The notes under the pieces are model-generated. The model saw only the letters and a list, made by a program, of their open reading frames with translations. It did no database searches and was not told the origin of the DNA. From the NCBI GenBank assembly GCA_035610365.1, contig CM069435.1, positions 12,699,123 through 12,763,122 on the forward strand: 64,000 nucleotides of DNA, written 5' to 3'. This stretch comes from Aquatica leii. Taxonomy: Eukaryota > Arthropoda > Insecta > Coleoptera > Lampyridae. Each line of letters opens with the position of its first letter. Position 1 is the stretch's first letter. Shown piece by piece: positions 10,870-18,592 of this stretch. The position numbers and the translations under genes were made by a program.

Positions 10870-11715
10870 TTCATTGTTTATTATTTTGAAATGAATATAC
10901 ACAACGTTTCGATTGCTGTGGTATCTGCGTAACAGATTAATTAACAAAATTACTTAGTGAAGTTTAAGTTGTTTTAGAGGTTCAATTAGTGGTTCCCATA
11001 TGTTGCTTATCTCGACACTTGGCTGGCTAAAAATTTCTTTGTTGTTGTTGATGAATGCCGCTTCTTTAAATTTCCGTTTGTACCAATGTTCCTCTCTGTG
11101 TATGATTTTTGCTTCCGACCATTTCATTCAATGTTGGTTATCCCACGAATGCTGCGCGATGTCGGACTTAGAAGTCTCTCCTCTCTGTGTGTGCGTCTGA
11201 TGTTCTTTCATTGTGATGTCAAGTGGTCTTTTGGTTTCCCCCACGTATGACTTGCCACATTCACATGGAACTTGGTAAATACAGTTTTGGGAATCTCGAC
11301 TTGTTTGTGGCTTTGTGTTGGAAATTATACTCCTAATGGTGGTCGATGATTTAAACACTGTATTTAAGTTATAGCTTTTCCCTATACGTTTTATTGATTC
11401 TGATAAACCTTTGACATATGGGATGCTCAGCAGTGAATTGGGCAGTTCTTCTGTTTTAGGTTGGGACCATGGTGTTCAATTGCTTTTTCCGTAAAAGCTT
11501 TCCTACAATATTTTCTGGATAACCATTCTGCCTTAGATCGTTTCTAATGTTTTTGATTTCTTCTCGTAGTCCTTTTTCTGTGTTGCACAACCTGTATGCT
11601 CTGTCGATTAGAGATTTTACTACTTCCCTCTTCGTAGATGTGGAATGGTTGGATTCAAAGTTGAGATATCGACCGGTGTGTGTCGGTTTTCTGTAGACAG
11701 TCGTTTCCATACAAC
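10870..11715 (-). mobile_element. Penelope-like element, 5'-truncated, diverged family
   Basis: The minus strand from 11710 reads VYRKPTHTGRYLNFESNH, the conserved RT C-terminal block, then a helical linker (SLIDRAYRLCNTEKG). After a frame change comes CIYQVPCECGKSYVGETKR, the GIY-YIG nuclease domain, with KEHQTHTQRG and IAQHSWDNQH following. Everything 5' of the RT fingers is missing. The 3' end lies near 10870, where CGAAACGTTGTGTATATTC is found, close to the boundary of composite repeat A at 10840. It is a different family from the pair at 15744..21312. Confidence 0.85.
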
Positions 11716-11732
11716 AAGAAAATTATGGAAAC

Positions 11733-11807
11733 GAACTGAACCCTAAATCTTATATGCCCCTGCATGTTACCAAACCGTCGAGCTTTATATTCTTTATCGT
11801 TTTTAAC
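11733..11807 (-). repeat. 75-bp direct repeat, probable LTR fragment (3' side)
   Basis: It matches 14390..14463 almost exactly (shared CCCTAAATCTTATATGCCCC, CCAAACCGTCGAGCTTTATA and TTTATCGTTTTTAAC). On the minus strand it holds GGGGCATATAAG, a TATA-like box followed by an initiator-like region. The two copies flank a minus-strand Gypsy integrase gene. I infer they are the overlapping part of two truncated LTRs, this one cut on its left by the Penelope fragment. Confidence 0.6.
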
Positions 11808-11814
11808 ACTCGGT

Positions 11815-11975
11815 CTTCCTGACGATGGAGCGTCCTCGCGACCCACCAGGACACATCTGGAGTCATCCCAATGATGGAGCGTCCGCGCGACCCACCAGGA
11901 CACATCAGAAGCCATCCCGATGATAGAACGGCTGCGCGATCCACCAGAACATACCTGCTGCCATCCAGATGACTC
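11815..11975. repeat. 49-bp tandem repeat, three units
   Basis: Units of 49 bp begin GATGGAGCGTCC at about 11825, 11874 and (as GATAGAACGGCT) 11923. Each contains CGCGACCCACCAGGACACAT or a near match and ends in CATCCCRAT. It is adjacent to the 51-bp hairpin array and probably belongs to the same LTR or 3' region. Confidence 0.85.
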
Positions 11976-12021
11976 GGGAAGCATGGACAGTTGGCAGATT
12001 GGCACATCAACCAAGGAACTG

Positions 12022-12528
12022 GACATAGTACACTGGACTATGTGTGATGATACTTTGCAATCTCAGATAGTTCACTGGACTATCTGGTGGCTCACTAGGC
12101 CACTGTTGCATTTATAGGCAGTGCACAAGACTACCTGGTGGTACACTAGACCACTATAGCAGTTCTAGGTAGTACACTAGACTACTTAGTGGTACACTAG
12201 ACCACCACTGCCAAATTTAGATAGCGCACGGGGCTACCTAGTGGCACACTAGACCACTGTGGCGATTTTAGATAGTACACTAGACTATCTTGTGGTACAC
12301 TAGACCACTGTGGCGATTTTAGATAGTACACTAGACTACCTTGTGGTACACTAGACCACCACGCCAATTGTAGGTAGCGCACTAGACTACCTGGTGGCAC
12401 ACTGGACCACCATTGTAATTTTAGGTAGCGCACTAGGCTACCTGGTGGCACACTAGACCACCATTGCAATTTTAGGTAGCACACAAGACTACCTGGTGGC
12501 TCACTAGACCACCATTGAGGGTAGAAAA
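12022..12528. repeat. 51-bp minisatellite, about ten units, two hairpins each
   Basis: Ten units run tandemly, mostly 51 bp. Each holds two small inverted repeats. The first is AGRTAG-loop-CTAYCT and the second is GGTGG-loop-CCACC. Both loops carry CACTAGA or close variants. A 51-bp period equals 17 codons, so minus-strand 12197..12568 stays open as a repetitive WWSSVPPGSLVRYL peptide. I regard that frame as a by-product. The array lies downstream of the Gypsy integrase stop at 12795, in the position of a 3' UTR or U3. Confidence 0.9.
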
Positions 12529-12569
12529 CTATTGTCCTTTGAACTCCTCCCATGACATACTGAGTCATG

Positions 12570-12794
12570 CTTTGGTTGGCCAGACCAATTAATACAAGTG
12601 CACAAGATCTTCGGTAGATCGCTAAGCACTCATCCTATCGTCTACGACCTTTGGTTCCATCGTCAAGGTCAATGACAATCAGATATACAATGATTATCTG
12701 AAAACAGGCGCATTAAAAATAGTCATAAAAATATGTAACAAACTAAATCTACTAAACCAAACAAACTTTAAAAGTATATTAAATCATTTTATTG
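12570..12794. other. Gypsy 3' region between integrase and hairpin array
   Basis: Non-coding sequence. On the minus strand it contains CATGGGAGGAGTTC at about 12540-12555, which could be a polypurine tract at the start of U3. There is no open frame of note. Confidence 0.4.
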
Positions 12795-14111
12795 CTATTC
12801 CGCCAATTGTGACCGGAATAACTTAAGGCGATCGCTTGATACGACTCCTCGGAACCGCCTTCGGTCTTTCGTAAAGGAAACTACTCTATATCGATCATTT
12901 CCCAGCACTGCCGTGATTTTTACGGGCCCGATATACTTTGGCACTAATTTACCACTGGTCAAGCCCTTCACTAAGAGAGTCTTTTCTACCAAAACGACAT
13001 CACCTTCTCTATACTTGATTGCCTCTAAACGCTTCTTATCGTAACGAGCCTTCATTTTCTTTGCTGCTTCGTCACAACGCTTTTTGGCTGTCGTTCGAAG
13101 CTCATAGATATCTTTACGCGGTATATTTGACAATCGGATTTTGTTCTCCAATCTTGGTCTTAGACCATACAATAATTTACTAGGGGCTATACCCGTGGTT
13201 GCGTTTTTAGTACTATTTATCCCCTGCTGCACTTGGTTCAGTATTTCATCCCAGCAATCGTGATTACCTCCAACACTAGCGGTTAACGATTCTAAAATTG
13301 TTCGATTAGATCGTTCTACTTGACCGTTGCTACGTGGTGTGGCAATAGCATTCTTTATATGTTTTATTTGGTACTTGGTACAGAATTGTCTGAACTCTTG
13401 GCAATCAAACGCTTTTCCACGATCAGTTATCACTCTTGTTGGAGCACGGACTAACTTGACGAGCTGTTCAAGTTTGTGGCAAACGTGTGTACTACATGTG
13501 TTCGGGACAGCTTCGACCCAGACAAACTTTGTAAAGCCGTCGATTATCACTAATATTTGGGTGTTTCCTTTTGCTGTTTTCCAGAATGGACCTAAGTGAT
13601 CCAGATGTAGGGTATGGAACGGTTCAGCTACCTTTTCTATCGGGTGTAATTTATTTCGTCGTTTGTCAGTCGGTTTCTTCGCAACCAAACAGGCTATACA
13701 ACGACTCACAAATTTCTTCACAAAAATTTGCATATTGTTAAACCAATAAACTGATTTTATAGCATCTAATGTACGCTTCCAACCTGGATGCCCATTATCA
13801 TCATGGAACATTTTCACTACTCTCCATCTCACATCTCGAGGAATAACGATTTTTGGTTCGTTGTTAATCATTCTACAAATCTTATCGTTTTTTAGAATAT
13901 AGCATTCTTCGGCGTCGTTGTCTATTATTCCCTGGTAACGACTCGATTTCGCGTTCAATTTGTTTTTGAGTTTTTTGAGTTTCTTTCTTAAATTGCGGTT
14001 TTCGCGGGAAGCATCACTTGAACTATCACTACTACACGTACTACAAGAAGTGTTACTGTCACTACTCGCGTTCGCACGCCGTTTTCTATTTGTCTTAGGA
14101 ATTTTTAATGC
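12795..14111 (-). CDS. Gypsy integrase ORF with an in-frame gag-like leader
   Basis: One long open minus-strand frame covers a nearly complete Ty3/Gypsy integrase. It has the HHCC finger (HDDNGHPGWKRTLDAI, then CIACLVAKK), the DDE core (HLDHLGPFWKT with D1, VITDRGKAF with D2, PRSNGQVERSNRT with the catalytic Glu) and the C-terminal GPY/F-like module (GKLVPKYIGPVKI). The frame stays open upstream of NAKSSRY into a Ser/Cys-rich stretch (ASSDSNTSCSTCSSDSSSD) and a basic heptad-like segment (NRNLRKKLKKLKNKL), which resembles a Gag N-terminus. No ATG is present after the upstream stop near 14111. Protease and RT are absent, so this looks like an internal deletion that joined the gag start to the integrase. 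Confidence 0.88.
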   Translation of the reverse strand, partial: ALKIPKTNRKRRANASSDSNTSCSTCSSDSSSDASRENRNLRKKLKKLKNKLNAKSSRYQGIIDNDAEECYILKNDKICRMINNEPKIVIPRDVRWRVVKMFHDDNGHPGWKRTLDAIKSVYWFNNMQIFVKKFVSRCIACLVAKKPTDKRRNKLHPIEKVAEPFHTLHLDHLGPFWKTAKGNTQILVIIDGFTKFVWVEAVPNTCSTHVCHKLEQLVKLVRAPTRVITDRGKAFDCQEFRQFCTKYQIKHIKNAIATPRSNGQVERSNRTILESLTASVGGNHDCWDEILNQVQQGINSTKNATTGIAPSKLLYGLRPRLENKIRLSNIPRKDIYELRTTAKKRCDEAAKKMKARYDKKRLEAIKYREGDVVLVEKTLLVKGLTSGKLVPKYIGPVKITAVLGNDRYRVVSFTKDRRRFRGVVSSDRLKLFRSQLAE

Positions 14112-14389
14112 GTTTTATTATAACTTACCGAATTACCAACCTATGCGTCACAATTTTTATTTTGCACTTATCGCAGTTACCGCACAATAAAAAAAAACAG
14201 TCGGACGTAATTTAGTAAGCTTACCTAAGCAAATAAGTTTTTGTTTTTAATCGCACGTAGGAGAATCCCGCTTCTGATTTGTTAGAGTTTTTTTTTCAAA
14301 TAAAACGCCAATTATATGATCTTCTGTATTAGAGCAAAGAACATAAATTTATGCTAAATAGACGAGCTTACAACTGAACGTTCGGTATC
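14112..14389. other. 5' untranslated/LTR-side region of the Gypsy remnant
   Basis: No gene. The minus strand of this stretch runs from the TATA-like repeat at 14390..14463 toward the gag-like leader, so it occupies the position of R/U5 and the leader. Confidence 0.4.
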
Positions 14390-14463
14390 GAACTCACCCT
14401 AAATCTTATATGCCCCTGCATGTTACCAAACCGTCGAGCTTTATATTTTTTATCGTTTTTAAC
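14390..14463 (-). repeat. 74-bp direct repeat, probable LTR fragment (5' side)
   Basis: Partner of 11733..11807. It ends exactly where the terminal inverted repeat of the next transposon begins (ACTGGTCTGCA at 14462), so the upstream U3 part of this LTR has been lost at that junction. Confidence 0.6.
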
Positions 14464-14580
14464 TGGTCTGCATGAAAATCGGCCCTGATACCATTCTTGA
14501 CGATTCTTATGTAAAATGACCTACTCAATTCAAAAATGAGCTCCGATTTTACCCATCACCCACCTATTTTGGGGAGACCC
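14462..14580 (+). repeat. Left terminal inverted repeat of TIR transposon
   Basis: It pairs with 22485..22601. The first 11 bp are exact, then there is a diverged stretch of 29-39 bp, then shared GATTCTTATGTAAAATGAC and a CATCACCCACC block. Confidence 0.8.
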
Positions 14581-15059
14581 CATTTTTATTTTATTTTTTG
14601 CATTTTTTTTTAGAATTTTAACTTATAGCCGTTAAACAAACAGGTAATAAAATTTGTACTAAAGTATATGGCAAAAGTTTTGCTATAAAATGTATATAGA
14701 AACAACAATAAAATACAAATATATAAGAACAGTAAAAAAAATATCAATAAACAGTTAGGAAGATTCACTGCACGACACTGGCGATCTCAATACCACATGC
14801 AAGTTTGAACAGGAATTTTCGACAGGCTTGAACTTGCATTACTCTTCTCATTATAGCATATTACATTGTTTGCTTAACTGCTTCGATCAGTACATCTATA
14901 GCTGTTATAGAGTTAACTTGTCGACGTTTTAAACGTGCTGGATTTTGTGTTCATTTTTGTTCATTTGTGTAAAACAGTAAAACTACTTTTACTCCGGAAT
15001 TTTTCAAGTGACGAAGTGTGATTTGTGGTTAATGTCGGGCGTTGAATTACTGTTTAATT
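14581..15059. other. 5' region of TIR transposon, no gene
   Basis: An AT-rich leader between the left TIR and the transposase start. No other feature was recognised. Confidence 0.5.
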
Positions 15060-15743
15060 ATGCCATGCGATTGTAAAAATCATTCCGATAGCTTCTGCTA
15101 TGTCTGCGGGGAATTAACTTGAAAAGCGCAACGAAAACCCCTTTCTCCGCTTGTTAAAACAGCTGATAAATTGTACTTTGATTGTCAAGTAGGCGACCAG
15201 GACAAGACTTGGGCTCTATCAGTTTGCTGTACGACTTGTTACAGTAGTTTGACCAAATGGCTCAAAGGTACCCGTAAATCAATGCCATTTGCTGTGCTCA
15301 TGGTTTGGCGTGAACCTCGCTGTCATCGTACAGATTGTTACTTTTGTATGACTTCCACCGTCGGGTTTTCGAGCAAAAGTAAGCATACAATTCAGTATCC
15401 CAATATTCCGTCAGGTCTAAGACCTGTTTCTCATAACGATACTTTGCCAATACCAGAGCCCCCAAACACTTATACTCTAGAGCCGGAAATTGATTTAAAA
15501 GACTCTGAGTCACAACCTGGGGCTTTGAATGATACGTTTAATGATGATGAAGAGTATTCCGCAGATTTAGTTCCTCGGCAACCTCACCTCCTCACTCAAT
15601 CGGAATTAAATGATCTTGTCAGGGATTTGCAGTTACCCAAGACTAAATCTCAGTTCCTAGGATTGCGACTTCAACAGTGGAATCTCTTAGAAAAAGGAGT
15701 AAAAATATTTTCTTACAGGACCAGACAAGCAACCCTGAAATGT
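15060..15743 (+). pseudogene. Transposase-like protein, N-terminal part
   Basis: The frame opens at ATG 15060 with a Cys-rich N-terminus (SFCYVCGEL) and an in-frame TGA at about 15120 just after it. It then runs open: FDCQVGDQDKTWA, CCTTCY, WLKGTRKSMPFAV, REPRCHRTDCYFC, FSSKSKHTIQYPN and LTQSELNDLVRDLQL. I recognise this as the N-terminal half of a repetitive protein family found widely in metazoan genomes (insects, cnidarians) and usually left uncharacterised. Several CxxC pairs suggest zinc binding. The frame is cut at 15743 by the Penelope pair and resumes in register at 21313 once one copy of the target duplication is removed. The early stop makes this copy inactive. Confidence 0.8.
15731..15743 (+). 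repeat. 13-bp target-site duplication, left (Penelope pair)
   Basis: AACCCTGAAATGT here is repeated exactly at 21313-21325, and the two flank the Penelope pair. The host transposase reads through cleanly when one copy is kept. Confidence 0.95.
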
Positions 15744-15798
15744 ACTAACATTAGAATGTCTTCCGGGTTTGGACCGTGTCATAGTTGCAACCGAAGCT

Positions 15799-15839
15799 GC
15801 CAACGTTTCGCCCACTTTCGTAAGGGGCTTCATCAGGGC
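15799..15839 (-). ncRNA. Hammerhead ribozyme motif in Penelope terminal repeat (left copy)
   Basis: Read on the minus strand: GCC-CTGATGA, a stem II hairpin with GCCCCTT pairing to AAG(T)GGGC around an ACGA loop, GAAA, then CGTT-GGC. The conserved CUGAUGA and GAAA core boxes are intact. GCC/GGC can form stem I. Stem III is reduced to the self-complementary ACGU, as in the dimeric hammerheads described for Penelope-like elements. The expected cleavage triplet is GUU. Confidence 0.8.
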
Positions 15840-16059
15840 GTGAGATAAATCGCAAACTCAAACAAGCAATCGAAATCTAACTAAGAACTTCTCAAAAGTT
15901 AGGTTATCCACTTGTAAAACAAGCCATAACCTAAACTATGAAAAGGTAAGAAAGAAAACGATAACCTGAAAAAGCAAACGAAAATCTAACAAAGAATCAC
16001 TACCGAGTTAGGTAATCAACTTGTGAACCAAGCCAGATTCTAAACTAGGTAGAAGTGAC

Positions 16060-18592
16060 TTAGGAAGAAATAGTCTCCGTATTTAAAGGAACAGGATCGT
16101 CACGGATGATTAAGCTCGACCCTGATTGGGTTACGGTTGCTAGGGGGCGTGTTTTTGTTAAATGACTAATAACCGGGAACCAAAGAGAGGATAGTTCGAA
16201 ACCATGATCGCGATTGAAGTTATTGGGGTGTTTGATGATTTCTATGCTTTCTCGGAATTTCCTGTTGAAAAAGAATGGAGATTTAGCAATCAACGAAACA
16301 TTATCAAAATCTATCTTGTGACCTGTAGTAAAATGATGTTCAGCGACCGCAGACTTGGAAGTATACCTTTTCCTTATACAACGATCATGTTCTGAAATGC
16401 GAGTAATGACGGAACGACCGGTTTCACCAATGTAGACTAAACCACAAGAACAGGGAATTTGGTATACACCTTGAGATGAAAGTGTAGGAAATTTGTCTTT
16501 GGGAGAAGGAAGAATCTGAGAGATTTTGCCTGTCGAGTTGAATATGGGTTTAATACCATTCTTACGAAGGAGTTTCCCTATTTGATCTGTAACCTTGTGA
16601 ATGTAGGGTAAGAAAGCCAATTTCGGGTTGGATTCAGGAGTAGAAATGTCCTTAGGTAGTCGAGTACGTGGATTTAAACGACGATTAATAACTCTATGAA
16701 TATCTCGCTTTACATAACCATTGTTCACCAAGGTTCTAGTAAGATGACGGAGTTCTGAGTCTAGATTCTCAGGTTGACAAATAGAAAAGGCACGATGGAC
16801 CAAAGATTCAATGACAGAACGTTTCTGTGCAGGATGATGATGAGACGAAGCATGAAGGTATCTGTCCGTATGGGTGGGTTTGCGATAAACAGAATGGCCT
16901 AGAAGTCCGTCGGGCTTACGAGTCACAAGAACGTCAAGAAATGGAAGAGAACCATTACTTTCGATTTCCATAGTAAATTTGATATCTAAGTGTTGATTGT
17001 TAAGATGATCAAGAAACTTAGACAATTCAAGATGACCATGAGACCAAACAATAAACGTGTCGTCAACATATCTAAACCACACTTTAGGTTTTAATATTGA
17101 TGATTCCAAAGCAACCGTTTCAAAGGATTCCATAAAAATGTTAGCTACAACAGGTGATAGAGGAGAACCCATAGCAGCACCAGAAACTTGTTCGTAAAAC
17201 TTATTATCAAATTGGAAGTAAGTAGAGGATAGACACTTTTCAATAAGAGGAACCAAACTCAAGTCCTTGCCATGTTGAGACAGAATCTGTTTGATGATAA
17301 TAAGCGAATCCTTAATAGGAACTTTAGTAAAAAGTGAAGTAACATCAAAGCTCACGAGAAGATCTTGGGGTTCAAGTTTTATAGTTTCTAGACGTTGAAT
17401 AAAAATGCTGAGAGTTGAGGATGTGAGAAGAGGTTTTACCTGTAAACTCGCAAAGAATGTTGGACAAGAACTTGGCTAGTTTGTAAGTAGGAGACTGGAT
17501 AGTACTGACGATAGGTCGAAAAGGAATACCTTGTTTGTGAATTTTGGGAAGTCCGTATAGACGAGGTGGTTTAGAATCCGATGGGGTAAGTCGACGTTTA
17601 GTTTCAGGGGGTAGATTGGATGATTTGATGATTTGGCTAACCTCGCGTTCAATCCTCGAAGTGGGGTTATGGGTTAGAAGAGCGTAAGTTTCCTCAGACA
17701 AAATAGAATTGATTTTCGTAACATAATCAATTTGGTTCAAAACTACAGTGGCGTTGCCCTTGTCGGCTGGAAGAACAATAATATTAGGGTTCTTACGAAG
17801 ACTTTTTAGAGCTGACTCTTCTGACTTAGAAATGTTGGATTTAGGAATTTTAGATGATTCAAGGATTTTGCCAGTGTTAATACGAATGGGATCTGAGATG
17901 TGGCGAGGAAGATGTCTTATAGAAGACTCAACAGCACATAGAATATCTTCTTTAGGAATACGTTTAGGAGCAACGGCAAAATTCAAACCTTTAGAGAGCA
18001 CCGATTCCTGTTCTGAAGTGAGAACCAAACTAGATAAATTGACAACCGTCTTTACTGAGTTAGTAGTAGAAGAAACTTTACGATTCTTGGATTCCAATAA
18101 TTGAAACTTTTTGAGATGACCTTCAGTGGTTAGTCGTCGAGTGGTATCAGACTGCTGGTAAGTAATGTTGTCAAAGAATTTCCAATCATCCGGGGATAGA
18201 GTGTTGGCCAACTCAAGATGAAGATAAAAGAGTTGTTTCGAAATGGTGTCTAACTCTCGCCTAGTTTGCTTAATCCGTTCGCGTATCAACGCTAGACTAG
18301 CACGGTGTAGGATGATTTTAGAAGAACGTGTCTGAATGTGAAACTTAATTTTGAGGAATGCAGGAATGATGTTGTGGTCACGACAGCGACTAAGAAAGGT
18401 TAAATTGCACAAAAGTTTGACGAGTTTGTGGCGAAGTTTGGAAAATACGGAGGTTTTAGAAGAAATATTCTCCCCGTAGAGATTGTTAATGTAATAGCGA
18501 AGGCTTCCACGGCCGGAATCTATACTAACATTAGAATGTCTTCCGGGGAGAATATTTCTTCTAAAACCTCCGTATTTTCCAAACTTCGCCAC
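16060..18592 (-). pseudogene. Penelope RT/GIY-YIG protein, left copy, single frameshift
   Basis: Two minus-strand frames (18592..17372 and 17355..16060) together match the intact right copy almost residue for residue. They are separated by one extra T in a T-run (five versus four) at about 17400. The RT has SFDVTSLFTKVP (motif A), GAAMGSPLSPVVANIF (motif B) and RYVDDTFIVW (motif C with YVDD). The GIY-YIG domain reads GVYQIPCSCGLVYIGETGRS with the glycine present. KIHKQGIPFRPIVST keeps the proline seen in the family. So this copy has consensus residues at sites altered in the right copy but has lost its reading frame. Confidence 0.93.

Noticed and set aside
12022..12528. Possible CRISPR-like array
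   Set aside because: Units are contiguous and diverged with no unique spacers, and the genome is a metazoan.
12197..12568. Repetitive 123-codon minus-strand frame with a 17-residue repeat (WWSSVPPGSLVRYL)
   Set aside because: It exists because the 51-bp repeat unit is a multiple of three. There is no start context, no domain and no conservation beyond the repeat; the DNA hairpins explain the pattern better.
11733..14463. 75-bp direct repeats as attachment sites of an integrated element
   Set aside because: They contain a TATA-like box and flank a retroelement integrase; overlapping truncated LTRs are more likely.
17748..18104. 118-codon frame on the opposite strand of the Penelope RT (also mirrored at 18916..19272)
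   Set aside because: It is the antisense shadow of the Penelope coding sequence; both copies show it only because the DNA is duplicated.
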